NCBI GenBank assembly: GCA_015698045.1
Contig: BLAL01000306.1
Span: 310,001 to 374,000, forward strand
Direction of reading: 5' to 3'
Length of the DNA stretch: 64,000 nucleotides
From: Rhizophagus clarus
Taxonomy: Eukaryota; Glomeromycota; Glomeromycetes; Glomerales; Glomeraceae
The number at the start of each line of letters is the position of its first letter. The stretch's first letter is position 1. The notes under the pieces are model-generated. The model was not told the DNA's origin and searched no databases. It saw only the letters and a program-made list of their open reading frames with translations. Position numbers and translations under genes: made by a program. Positions 47,415-58,677 of the stretch are shown one piece after another.

Positions 47415-49650
47415 TCAGTTTAGCAAACTATTAAGGGATAATCGGTTGATAGAAGGAGGACTAGGTGGTTTATTATTATCTTCATCTTCATATTCGTCCT
47501 CTCTAGGTTCATATTCTTCATAATCCATTATTTCTTGATCCTCATCATTTTCTGACATTGCCTCCTCCTCATCTAAAGTTAGTAAACATTCGGCCAATAT
47601 TTGTCTATTCTCAATTTCTACACTTTGAATTCTAAAATAAAAAAATTGTATTTAATATAAGATTAAATATACCCTCGTAATAAATATTTACCTGACATCA
47701 TGTAATTTATCCACAACCTGTTCTCTGAGTGGTTTATAACCAAAAATCTCTATGATTCTTTGTATTTGTTCAACCCTTAACGTCAAAAAGAAATGTTATT
47801 AATATACATGTTAATCTGAGTTCAGACATAATTTTAAGCTTGCTTACACATTCTTTAATTTCACGGCATCATTTGGTAAATTCGTAAGATAACGCGACAT
47901 CTTATTTAATAAACTCTAAAGAAAAAAGAATTTACTTATTGAATATTGTAAGATAAAAAAAAATAAAATAAAATGAAAAGGTAACATATACCTCAATATG
48001 TTCTGGCGTTGGTAAATCTATATGTCCAGCGACATAACTTTTTGGTGGTGGTGTTACTGATGATGCTGACGATTCTGATAATAGATTCTTCCCATTTACT
48101 GATTTATACATAGTGAAATACATAACTAAAGAAAATAAAAAAATTTTTTTTTTAAAAAAAAATTTTTTTTCCCTGTACGAACATTCTCATATAAAGACTT
48201 ACATAAACCATGTTCCTTTGAATTCTCTTGATCATTTATGTTTGGAGGTGGTTCAATCGCAGCGTAGTTGTCTCCTTTCATCCAAACAATAGCGACCTGA
48301 TTTTCTTTTCTAAGACATTCCCATAACGCGGAAAAATAATCGGAGTTATTTCGTACTTGTTTATTCTAAAATCATAATGAGTTGAAGTGTCAGAAAGATA
48401 ATTTCAATAGAAAAAAAAACCAAGTCCTTTGTTTACCTGGTCATCATATTCTTCATCAACGAACATCCATAATCGAAAAATCGAAGGTTCCCCAAGTAAT
48501 TTTTCCCTTGGCTTAAATGCTACAATGGACAATGTTCTTACCACATCTTGTACTGTAATAAAAAGGAATTTTTACGATCAATAAAATATCAAAGAGACTT
48601 TTAGCTCACAAAGAGCTTTGCTATTAGGACTAAAAATTATTGAAAAAAAAAAAATTGATAATAATACTTACTATACTCGACATCAGGGAGAACAGGATAC
48701 ACTTTAATCGGAAATCGTAATTGCCCACATAAAAGTAATCCTTTAGTTGGTAAAACTGTTAAAAGGAATAATTAGTTAAGGAGAAAAGAAAAAAAAAAAA
48801 AAGCTTTTTCAAATTTATCTAATACTTTAATTTTTTTAAAAAAAGAAAAGGATACAATATTTCTCAAGAATTATATCCATCATGCTTAAAATTGAGTCTT
48901 TAAAATGAGGATAAGGTAAATAACAAAATGCACCACCTTTTTCAAGTGTATAAACACCTTTTGGATGATTTTTTGTTAAACTTAAAGGAATTCGACGATT
49001 TAATAGTTTTTTATATTCTTCGAGAATTTGTGATGTTAATTGAGAATGTTCACTTTTTGTTACTGCATCAGCTAAACAGATTATATGCAATTTCCATAAT
49101 GGATTATGAAATTGAATTGATTGATGTTCTTGTTCTAAATATACATTTTTAATTAATTATCAGAAAATATGAATATAAATTATAATAATATAATATATAT
49201 TTGGTACTTTGTGGGGGACGACCATCTGTTAACATAATAATCTGACATGATTGATCAGGTCCGAATTTTTCAACAACATGACGTTCAACAAATTCACATG
49301 CCAGCTTCATTTCTCGGTTAGAATTATTAGGTTGAGGATTCCAGCTAAAAAATTGCAAAAAATTAAACATTCAATTACGTTAAAAAAAAAAAAAAAAATT
49401 ATAAAATTCTTATGTATATTTACTGATCCAATGTCGTAATTAATGAATCATAGTCTTCAGTAAAATCTTGTAAAACTTGACAAGTGGAATCAAATAACAT
49501 AACAGACAATGCATTTAATTTATATCTTTTTAAAAAATGTAATAACAAAGATTTTGAACTATCAAATTTTGATTCTAATTGATTTGAAGGGCATAACATA
49601 TTCTTGGATACATCCAAAAGTATTATTATAACTTCTGGAAATGGTGTCAT
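47415..49650 (-). CDS. INTS14: VWA-domain protein, Integrator subunit 14-like
   Basis: Ten exons (49650-49424, 49344-49208, 49134-48856, 48755-48672, 48552-48437, 48365-48203, 48125-47992, 47915-47848, 47775-47692 and 47631-47415) give 502 residues; human INTS14 is similar in length. An N-terminal von Willebrand A domain begins PFPEVIIILLDVSKNMLCPS, with CQIIMLTDGRPPQ later. GLLLCGQLRFPIKVYPVLPD and ENQVAIVWMKGDNYAAIEPP correspond to the central beta-barrel region of INTS14. A helical part follows, then a strongly acidic tail (EEEAMSENDEDQEIMDYEEY). I start at ATG 49650; upstream there is only a non-ATG extension. The metal-site DxSxS reads DVSKN, so metal binding may be altered. Integrator cleaves nascent RNAs at RNA polymerase II. 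Other VWA proteins are the alternative. Confidence 0.75.
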
Positions 49651-50097
49651 TTTTAAATAAATTGTTATTTTGTAGAAATTTACCGACAATATATTTTTTA
49701 GATCAAAACTTTACAACGGATATAACGGATAAAAATTTTGTTGTTACACCATGACCATAAATCTCAACGGTTCATATTCCGTTAAACTAGGCTTGTATAA
49801 AATTTTGGCACTCGATTGCCAAAAATTTTGAATTAACTTGTTTTATTTAAACAATTTATAAATCCATTGCATCAATTAGATTAATCTAAACATATACAAA
49901 TTCACATCACATCACACGATTACCATAACTGTTAACTAACATGAGAAAATTTTAAATTATACGTAAAGAAATTTAGTTCGACTGATAATCAGTCCTGCTA
50001 ACGTCAATTTGACTACAAATTAGTTTTTTTTTAACTCAAATAAATACCCTCGAATCTTTTTTTCTTGACGCCAAAAAAAAAAAAAAAAAAAAAAAAA
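49651..50097. promoter_or_regulatory. Bidirectional promoter region
   Basis: 447 bp between the divergent INTS14-like and MYND genes. It ends in a 26-bp A run directly before the MYND ATG. No specific site is identified. Confidence 0.4.
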
Positions 50098-51015
50098 ATG
50101 GGGAACGATTTATCGAAATATTTTCTGATAAACAATTCTAATTCAAAATTAGATAAAGATAAAAGAAATTCCCAAAAAATTACCACCATAGCACCAAATT
50201 ATAATAGTGGAGAAATTGATTCTACATTAAACACGCAAACTTTAATTCCAAAACTCTTAAAAGAATCAGAAGAAAAATTAAAAAATAAAGATTATGAAAA
50301 TTATTTAACTATATTACAAAGAACATCAAATCTTGGATCCGGTCTTGCCGCAGCAAAATTAGGAAATATTTATTTACATGGATTACAAGGAACAAAAGTT
50401 ATAACTCCTAATTATGAAACGTCAGCACATTATTATTTTTTATCATTAAAAATAATAATTTTAATTGATGATACGTTATGGGATATGAATTTATTATTGG
50501 ATGTGATTATTAACATAACAGAATTATATCGATTTCAATTTGATAAAGAAATTGATAATAGATTATGGGATGAAGGGTTAACATTATTAAAAAGATATGA
50601 TTCAATTATGAATGAAGCACAATTTATAAAATTTCAAACTCATGAAAATAATCAAATCCGTAAAGCCATTAGAGTTCATATTTTATTCATTTTAGCCTTT
50701 ACTTGTGAATTAGATTGTAATTATATTGAAGCTATGAATATTTATCAAAAATGTGAAAAAATTGAAATGACAAATATTTCAAATGCGGATAAATTAATTA
50801 AAAAATCTCATACAAATTATAGATTATTACAAGATAAATTAGAGAAAGGAATTCCAAATGTTTCCCCAATTTGTGTAGAATGTAATTTTGAACCAAAAGA
50901 TACCGAAGAAATTTGGAAATTATTAGTTTGTTCTAAATGTCAAAATGTTGCTTGTTGTAGTCGTCAATGTTTACAACATCATATAGCTAATGAACATGCT
51001 CAAGTTATATCTTAA
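50098..51015 (+). CDS. MYND-finger protein with Sel1-like repeats, likely N-myristoylated
   Basis: An intronless gene of 305 residues. I start at ATG 50098; the frame runs upstream only through the A run. The N-terminus MGNDLSKYF fits the N-myristoylation pattern MGxxxS, suggesting membrane attachment. Residues 60-240 are helical, with a Sel1/TPR-like segment (GSGLAAAKLGNIYLHGLQGT, YETSAHYYFLSLKI) and a second in ELDCNYIEAMNIYQKCEKIE. The C-terminus is a MYND zinc finger: CVECNF, VCSKCQNVACCSRQCLQHHI and ANEH, with His in place of the last Cys. This suggests a protein-protein adaptor. The lack of introns is unusual among its neighbours. Confidence 0.85.
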   Translation: MGNDLSKYFLINNSNSKLDKDKRNSQKITTIAPNYNSGEIDSTLNTQTLIPKLLKESEEKLKNKDYENYLTILQRTSNLGSGLAAAKLGNIYLHGLQGTKVITPNYETSAHYYFLSLKIIILIDDTLWDMNLLLDVIINITELYRFQFDKEIDNRLWDEGLTLLKRYDSIMNEAQFIKFQTHENNQIRKAIRVHILFILAFTCELDCNYIEAMNIYQKCEKIEMTNISNADKLIKKSHTNYRLLQDKLEKGIPNVSPICVECNFEPKDTEEIWKLLVCSKCQNVACCSRQCLQHHIANEHAQVIS

Positions 51016-51505
51016 TACTGGTAAATACTGGTAATTAAATAAAAATTTGATTTGTTATTATGGTATTATTATTCCGTAATTTGTACGTATTTTTTTATGT
51101 AAATGTTCTTTACGTTTTCAACTAGAGTAGAATCGAGTTATAATGACACGAATTTATTGAGGCGAAGTCTATGGTTATTTTTCTCTTTAGTAAGCTATTT
51201 ATTACACTGCCACAAAGAATTTATTAATTTTGGGAGCACGGCATTGTCTAAAAGAGAAATTATCAGATGATCCCTAAAATATGAAAATCTGCATTATTAC
51301 AAAATACATATTTTTTTTTTTTTTTTTTTGTTTGTTTAACTGTTTAAATGAATCAATTGATTTTGTTTCGTGGCTTCTCTTATCAATTTAATTATTAAAA
51401 AAGCGAACACGTTCTTCTTTCACGGATAAATCTCTTAACAAGTAGACTTATTGTTTAATTGATTTCGGTTGTCCCACTCTGTTTCTCTTTAAAAAGTTGT
51501 CTGTT
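51016..51505. other. Intergenic
   Basis: AT-rich with a T run at 51309-51329. Contains the promoter of the next gene; nothing else is supported. Confidence 0.5.
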
Positions 51506-52203
51506 ATGGTGGACACAACTATAAATTATAACTCAAATACCGTTTCTATTCAAGAAACAAAAGTTATTAGTGATAAAAATTATGAGATATTATCAGTACG
51601 TAAAGCCGTTGAAATTTTCTCTTCCGTTTCAAAGGGTAATATTGATAAAGACTTGAAGAAAAATAAATTCTCTTCTTATAATAATGATAAAGAAAAATCT
51701 GGATTGTATGACTAAATTAAATTATTCTCCCGCATTTTCTTTCCATTTTTTTCTTTATCTAACTGTTATATTTATCTTATAGCGTGGGTTACTTGAAAGA
51801 TGTTGGTTGGAATCTTTTGGGTCCAAATAAAATTGAACCTACTTTTAAAACTACAATATCCCCAACTCATGATATCAAAATCGTTCAATCTACAAAAGAT
51901 CCAATAGAAAAAAGACCTCCCAGGAAGAGAAGTTTAACTAAGGCAAAAGCAATTGAAAGAGAAGAGCATCTCATTTCTCCAATCAACATTTATATTGATC
52001 ATCGAGATCATCTTGAACAAGACAAAAGGGCTCGTGTAAATTTGGATATCTTGAAAGAAGAAATTTATGTTCCAAAAAATCAAATTCATCAAGTCATAAA
52101 CCCATTACCGAATCCATGTGGATTGTTAGATATCAAATTTTTTCACATAGGTTATGGTGGTGATGTTATTGGATTAGGTAATAATATATGGGGAATGGTA
52201 TAA
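51506..52203 (+). CDS. Unknown basic protein
   Basis: Two exons (51506-51705 and 51783-52203) give 206 residues starting MVDTTINYNSN. I take ATG 51506; the frame upstream starts only at a non-ATG codon. The splice TCTGGATT|GTATGA to ATAG|CGTGGG keeps frame (SGFVGYLKDVGWNLLGPNKI). A basic patch KRPPRKRSLTKAKAIERE (about residues 107-124) could be a nuclear-localisation signal. The C-terminus is hydrophobic and Gly-rich (FFHIGYGGDVIGLGNNIWGM). No family is recognised. Unbiased composition and a clean intron support a real gene. Confidence 0.65.
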
Positions 52204-52463
52204 AAAAATTAATCATAAGAATTTAGAATTAACTCTCTTGATGAGAAAAAATATGATTGAATATAGAAATTCTTAAATATGTTTATTCTCTTAATATATT
52301 ACACTGGTTGTTATTCAATAATTCGCGTATTTCATTGTATATTTAGATATCTAGTCTCGTTATATTTTGAACATTTTTTATTAATGTATTATAATTTTTT
52401 TTTTCGCGTTATTTCAATTTGTACATAACATTTATTATTATTACACTTGTTAAATAATAAATC

Positions 52464-52495
<32 letters not shown>

Positions 52496-52671
52496 AAAAA
52501 ATGTTATCCCCAGTGCAGTAAGAAAAAAAAACAGAATTATTAATTTTTTTTTTATTAAATATAGAAATACATTTTTATACACGCAAATACACGCACATCC
52601 ATAACTTAAGCTATTTTTTTTTATACATGCCCTCCGTAGCACGTAAACAACGCTTAAAAATATGATTTGTT
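52204..52671. other. Intergenic between convergent genes
   Basis: 3' flanks of two convergent genes, with an A run of about 28 bp at 52463-52491. No gene is visible. Confidence 0.5.
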
Positions 52672-53784
52672 TTAAATCAACTCGGAAGAAATTTGTGATT
52701 TCTTTATTTCATTATCCCAATTTTCTTTTAAATTTCTAAAACTTTCGGCCTTTTCCATATCTTGTTTTGTTTCACTATACCACTTATCCAATATATTAGC
52801 CATCTCAATACAAAATTTTAATCTATTTATCCGTGATTCAACACTAAATTTATCATTACGTATTTTCAATTCATTTTTTTCTTCTTCGTTAATAGGAGCT
52901 GGTCGTATTTCTAAAGCTTCATTACTCATCTTATCTAAATTTTCCAAGAATTCTGAGGCTGTTATATCAACTCTATCCCAACCTTGTTCATTATTTAATT
53001 TTAAAGAGGCTGATATTAAAATAGCGTAAAGATAAGTATCATGTTGAGAAACATCATAATATTCCATTAATCCAAAAGTTTTATAAAGATTATCTAAAAT
53101 TTCTTGTTTATCTAAATGAATTTTATCCTCCGATGATGGATCAATAATTGTATTAGCAAAAGTCAACATGATTAATCCAAAACCTTCTTTATCAGGGAAT
53201 AAAGCATATTTCGTTTTATCAGTTAACATGTTAAAGACAACATCTACTGCATTAACTTCACAACATCTTCTAATTATTAAACGAGTAGTTACTGGTGTTA
53301 TAGGTAATAACCTTTTACGCCATTGAGAAATTGTTTCCGGAATTAATAACGCTTCTTCGCGTGTTTTAATATTATAAATTAAATTATTTAGTCGTCCATG
53401 TCTTGGAAATTCATGTAATGGATTTGTTGGTAAAGTTTTATTAACAATTTCCATATAAAGATCATAAAATTCTTTTGATACTCCTTTTGGTATCGTTAAT
53501 GTTTGTTTTGATTCTAAAGTTTCTTGTAATAATTCTGAAGGGAAAAGTTCTTCATTTTCTAATTCTATCTCATCTTCTTCTTTTAATTCTTTTTTGAGAG
53601 TCTTTTGAACTTTTTTTTTTTTTTTTGATTCAAAAAGAAATTAATTAATAAAAAATCTGTAATTCAATAGAAATTTTTTTTTATTTTGGACTTACCTAAA
53701 CCTAAACATGTTCTATTGTTATGAAACTTTCGTGAATTACTGTTAATTATATTACCTATACTTGCAATGCAAGGAAGAGTCAGC

Positions 53785-53815
<31 letters not shown>

Positions 53816-53969
53816 GAAAAAGAAAAGTGTCTTACATATATTTACCTCGACTTGTTATTTTTGTATAAGAATGAATTCGATAAAGTCTCAAAATGCTGAA
53901 ATTTGTATGAGGTTTAAGTGAATGTCGAAACAAAACTTTTGTTGAAAATAATACGTAATTTGAAATCAT
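52672..53969 (-). CDS. Likely mitochondrial protein, helical-repeat type (mitoribosomal or RNA-related)
   Basis: Three exons (53969-53846, 53755-53696 and 53609-52672) give 373 residues. The start MISNYVLFSTKVLFRHSLKP with HTNFSILRLYRIHSYTK is rich in Arg/Lys/Ser and lacks acids, a good mitochondrial presequence. An acidic linker (KEEDEIELENEELFPSELL) leads to a helical body: IPETISQWRKRLLPITPVTT, RLIIRRCCEVNAVDVVFNML and FCIEMANILDKWYSETKQDM. The pattern resembles PPR-like or mitoribosomal small-subunit proteins such as mS27, but I cannot assign it firmly. It is divergent, 177 bp away, from another probable mitochondrial protein. The acceptor of exon 3 lies behind an A run and lacks a pyrimidine tract, so that junction is less certain than the others. 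Confidence 0.7.
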
Positions 53970-54146
53970 TTTTTTTAAAAAAAAATATAAAAATATAAAA
54001 AATAGATGAAGCGCAAAAAAAAAAAAAAAAAAAATTTGCAAAATCTGAACCAAGCCTCTTTTATCAATCTACACGTGATATTTTTTGATGTTCATTATAA
54101 TAGTGTATATTAAATGGACATCTAAAATTTTTTTTATTTAATAAGA
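53970..54146. promoter_or_regulatory. Short bidirectional promoter
   Basis: 177 bp separate the starts of two divergent genes that both look mitochondrial. It contains an A run (54017-54034) and the palindrome-like CACGTGAT near 54073. Co-regulation is an inference from layout. Confidence 0.4.
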
Positions 54147-54801
54147 ATGGCTCAACGAGTTCCCCTTCGGGCTTTTTTTAAAATAAAAAACGCACCAAAA
54201 ACATTTGAAGAAGCTCGAAGTATTTATTCTTTTTTTGCATCAAAAGGAGATTTACTAGAATTCAAATTCGCTAGGGTATTACAATATTATATATATATAT
54301 ATTTCCCTTTTTCTTTTTTCTTAGATATATTTTTTTTCATTCATTTAAAAAATTTAGGATCCAGATGTAAAAAAAATTAAAGATTTTGGCTGGATAAGTT
54401 ATAAAGATAGTAAAATTACCGAACAATTATTTGAAAGTTGGATTAAAATTGAACCACACGATAACGAAGCAATCATACATCGATCGGATAAAGGAGGTTG
54501 TAAATTAAATTAAAAAATTTTCCAAATTTATTATTTAATAATAAGTTTTCATTCTTTAATTGCTAAAATAGCTAAGGAGAACCAATCATTAATTAACAAG
54601 AAACCGAGATCTTTACCTCTTATATTTGGAGGGTTTTATCTCAAGGATGATAAAGTGTCATCTCCCATGCTTAACAACAAGAATTTAACAAATGAAAATG
54701 TTCAAATAGGAGAGAATATTTTATTAGAAGATTCAATCGAAAAGATTTTTAAACCTTCAGAAGAAAAAGATGAGTCAACCAATTATACTATTAGGATATA
54801 G
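54147..54801 (+). CDS. Small RRM-like protein, probably mitochondrial ribosome-associated
   Basis: Three exons (54147-54275, 54358-54496 and 54572-54801) give 165 residues. The first 75 residues fold like a worn RNA-recognition motif: VPLRAFFKIKNAPKTFEEAR, FFASKGDLLEFKFARDPDVK and DFGWISYKDSKITEQLFESW. This arrangement resembles the fungal mitoribosomal protein mS46 (Rsm28), which is the best guess. The rest is Lys/Glu-rich, with PLIFGGFYLKDDK conserved-looking. The donor of exon 2 (GTTGTA) is weak, but the model stays in frame. The divergent neighbour has a mitochondrial presequence. Alternatively it is an unrelated small RNA-binding protein. Confidence 0.65.
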
Positions 54802-55108
54802 CTTATCCGCTTTAATATTCGGTTGTATTAGTGAAGATATCCGGTTATAAGCAATATCCGGTATTTTATACTTTTATTGCCCGTAGTTCTCGAAACGTAT
54901 GTATATATTTATAAACAAAACATTCTGTCATAATAATAAAATTATTATCCTAAAAAATAACAACATCCACCAATTTCATATCTTTGCTAATCACTATACG
55001 ACAAAAACCAATATTCATACATTAAATCTCTCAATTTAATAACAATGTTTTTTTTGGTAAACTCTTTTCTTCAAATATTAATAATTAATAAATCTTATTT
55101 TACCCATA
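54802..55108. other. Intergenic between convergent genes
   Basis: AT-rich 3' flanks; nothing further is visible. Confidence 0.5.
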
Positions 55109-57047
55109 TCATTTTAATTTCTTTTCTTCATAAGTATATTCTCTTTCACAATGTTCTAATACTACTCTCATATCATCACTTTTACTTCTATATTCTTCAC
55201 TAATTTTCTTTAAACTTCTAAGACATAAATATCTTTTCTCTACTAAATTTTCTACATTATCTCTTGGTGAACTGCCTTTTCCGCCACATAAAGCCGCAAG
55301 TAGTCTGAATGATGATACAAGTTCCTTGAATGCATCATAATGACTAAGGTAAAGAGAAATTATTTTAGTAATTAATAATTAAATTTAAATTTACACATTT
55401 TAACTTACCTATCAACAAGTGCAATATGATACCAAGCGAAAATAAATACAGCACTGGCAGCAAGCATAAATCCCAAAGGAGTATAAAACATTGTTGTCCA
55501 AATAACAAAGAATAATACCGTATAAGCTAACATTAACCATATCAATCCCAATGCAATTTTATCTTGTGCTTTTGATTCTTCATATATTTCATATTTTGCT
55601 GATAATATACCCAATACATATATTGGCCAATGAAAACATAATCCCGGTAAGAAAAATGGCAATTGAACAACAAATTTTACAAATTCACATGAAAATGTGT
55701 ATAGAGCCCACGGAATTGTAAGGCTACGATTTTCATAACGTGCAATATCCATGTCAGACAAATGAAGTTCATCTAATAAGGTTTTATATTGATTTAAATT
55801 GTTTTTCAAAGATAATATTTCTTCAGAGGTTGTATTTGTGAAAAAATTTACCAAACTAAAAAAAGTCAAAAAGTTATTAAATTTAATAATTATATATTTG
55901 ATGTTTAAATTATGTTTAAGTTACCTTTGTGTTATTTTTACATAATCTTCAAGTGGTACGCGCTTATCGTTTGAAAATAAAAGTCTCCTAGTCATTGTTG
56001 CTGCATTAGAAATTTCCCTATTTTATATTAAATTAGCTTATGTTCAATAATTATGAATAAATTGTAGCATTAAGCAAATCAATTACATTGTCATCTGCTG
56101 CAATTAATAAGTTAACAATCAAATACCGCATTTTACGCGATACTTACCAATCTTGCGCGTTTATAGTTAATTTTTCCATTTCAGCCTCAATGTGTTTAGT
56201 CAATCGTTTGACAGTAGCCCGGCTATCTTTTTTGAAATCTTCAAGATATGTTTCAACATGTATAGGTGGACCATATCTTTAACAAATCGAAAATTAGGTT
56301 TGATAGAAAAAAGAAAAAGAGAATTCTCTCAATCTACTTACGAAGCAATGACCGTACTCCTGTATTTTGATTTTTGGACATACGAAATTCCAACGGGAAT
56401 GATTACAGCTTTCTCTGGAATTTTCGATTGTTTATTAATATCACCACTCTCTGACTCGAGATCGGATACAAGGGAAGCATATTCCAATGCAGCCCAAGAA
56501 GCACCATCCTTTAATTCTAACATCCGTGACTGTGAATGTGATGTTCCTACAAAAATCGAAATCTTTTATTAGTTTATCGCGTATACCTTCATTCATTAAA
56601 TAACCATATATATATATACCTTCTGGAAACAAGGCGACAACTTCACCGTGCTTTAAAACTTCAAAAGTGGCAGCAAATAATGCTTTATTGTTCTTTGTTT
56701 TCCTATCAACAGGAACAACTCCACCGCTATTTAAAACGATATTAAAATACTTATTTCCAAATAATGAATTTTTTGCCCAGAGATGTAATCGTCTCTTGTG
56801 AGGAAATGTGTTTGCCAATATTGCTGGATCGACGATCATGTTACTAAAATCATAAAATGAACGTTAATATGAATTCTTTTTTAATGTTGTTTTTTTGGTA
56901 GAGAACTTACTAATGTGTAGAACAAACGATAACCGGACCTTCTTTCGGCACATTTTCATATCCAACTGTTCTAATCTCCCTATAGAATCCATAAATACAC
57001 CAACGTGACAAAGTACAAACTATATCATATGCTATTCCAAAAGGCAT
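55109..57047 (-). CDS. GPT2: Glycerol-3-phosphate/DHAP acyltransferase, SCT1/GPT2 family
   Basis: It catalyses the first acylation in phosphatidate and triacylglycerol synthesis at the endoplasmic reticulum. Seven exons (57047-56911, 56843-56620, 56546-56342, 56276-56148, 56017-55925, 55855-55409 and 55343-55109) give 489 residues. PlsC blocks are STHYNMIVDPAI (His and Asp), NSGGVVPVDRKTKNNKALF (substrate-binding Arg), ALFPEGTSHSQSR and VIIPVGISYV. Two hydrophobic regions follow, FVKFVVQLPFFLPGLCFHWP and IWLMLAYTVLFFVIWTTMFY with MLAASAVFIFAWYHI, as in yeast Sct1/Gpt2. The His-to-Asp spacing here is H-x5-D, set by the exon 1/2 junction. The protein is shorter than the yeast enzymes (about 740), mainly at the C-terminus. 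In a lipid-fed symbiont this enzyme would help rebuild glycerolipids from imported acyl chains (inference). Confidence 0.9.
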
Positions 57048-58677
57048 TATTGTAATGTTGGTTTTTTTATTATAGACTTACAAATATGACAAGGACTGTT
57101 AAAAGGAAGACAATAATTTTATTTTACGAGTTGACTACAGAATTCTCGAAAAGAAAACACTTAAAACGTGTGAATTCAGAAAAGGAAAACACTAAAACGT
57201 GCGAATTCAAGTAGTTACAAGGACTATAAATAAAAGAACACGAACTTTAATAAAACAAAGTATTAACAAATAAATATCACAATAATGACTTTCACAAAAA
57301 AGTCAAAAATGGGATATACATAACTAATTTATACATGTTAATTTTCCACATCATTTTTACGCACGTTTTAAATTTTTTATTCAGATTTTGGGGTAAAAAA
57401 CGAGCCGTTTTTGTTCTCAACGGAGATTCAAAAGATAAGAACATGAAGTAATTTATTCACATGTGATATTAACTAATCCCCCCAAAACCCCATCTTTGAA
57501 TTTTTCGCAGTTTATTTGATAAATATCCAATCATGAATTTTCCCATATGGAGATCCATCAAGCTTTGATTGGATGAATAATTAGAACTTAGAACTGGGCG
57601 CACATGATGACAAATAAGGTGACATAAAAAATTCCTAATAGGCTTATAATGAGACAATTCATTTCTGATTGTTCTGATGAATAAATTTTGTATGACCCGA
57701 ATTTTACATATTCATGAAATACAAACTAATAAATTTTTTAATATTTTTAATCCAAGTCTCCAACATCACTGATACGTAACACCATTAGTATTAAACAAGT
57801 TATAATAATTAAAATTTCCCAATACCTTCGTAATTAGCCCAATTTTTAATACATTGAGAAAACATACATGTGAAATATATGTTATTTAAATTATATAATC
57901 TTAATAGGATCAGCTTAGCTTAAATTAAGAATAAATAATATCAATTATGTCGATTGTTTAAACTCTTTTTCACTAATTGGATCTTTATAACTTTTTATTA
58001 TTAAAAATATATTACAATTAGCAATAATATAATAATAATATATCATATATTAAAATACTGAAATAAAAAAAAGTTAATAAATAAAAAGAGAAACTTTACA
58101 ATAGATTATGATATATCATTATACCATTCAATATCCTAATTAATGACAAATTGTTTTATTATTTTAATTCCTAAAAGATCATCCTAGAGAAAATCTTCAA
58201 TTTTCACGAATTTTTGAAATCTACTTTTTTGATGCTATGTTCATAATTCCTGTATACTTTATTAGTACAGTATCTACGAAAAAAAAAACACGAAAAAGAG
58301 AACGAGTGATATTTATATGTTGTACTATCCATGTAATCAAGGAGTCAAACCGTCAAGCGATGACCGATGCTAATTTTTTTCTTTTATATTGGTGCCAGTT
58401 TACATATTGCTTACTAATCACAATCTTAGCCTTTTTGAACCTAGTTAATTTTATGTGTGGTATAAATATCGTTGATGCTCTTTGCATTTTCCCGTCGTAT
58501 TTAATGTATATGACTTGAACATATATATTATAAAGTTTTTCTTGGATAATAACAAGGGTTGACAAAACGTCACACATGGATTATACTTAGATTTGTACGT
58601 ATAAAATATTTCTATTTTGATTCTTGTTTTGAAATTACAATAGTTGTTATTTTTTTTTTTTTTCTATAAAAAGAGTT
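57048..58677. other. Intergenic, no gene recognised
   Basis: 1.6 kb between divergent genes. Frames at 57469-57657 (minus) and 58237-58518 (plus) show no recognisable domain. The stretch 57100-57250 contains a repeated AAAACAC(T)(T)AAAACGTG(T/C)GAATTCA word (near 57155-57180 and 57186-57210). No element boundary could be set. Confidence 0.4.

Noticed and set aside
53832-54053. N-terminal extension of the mitochondrial protein with a poly-Phe run
   Set aside because: It begins in a T/A homopolymer; the internal Met at 53969 gives a proper presequence.
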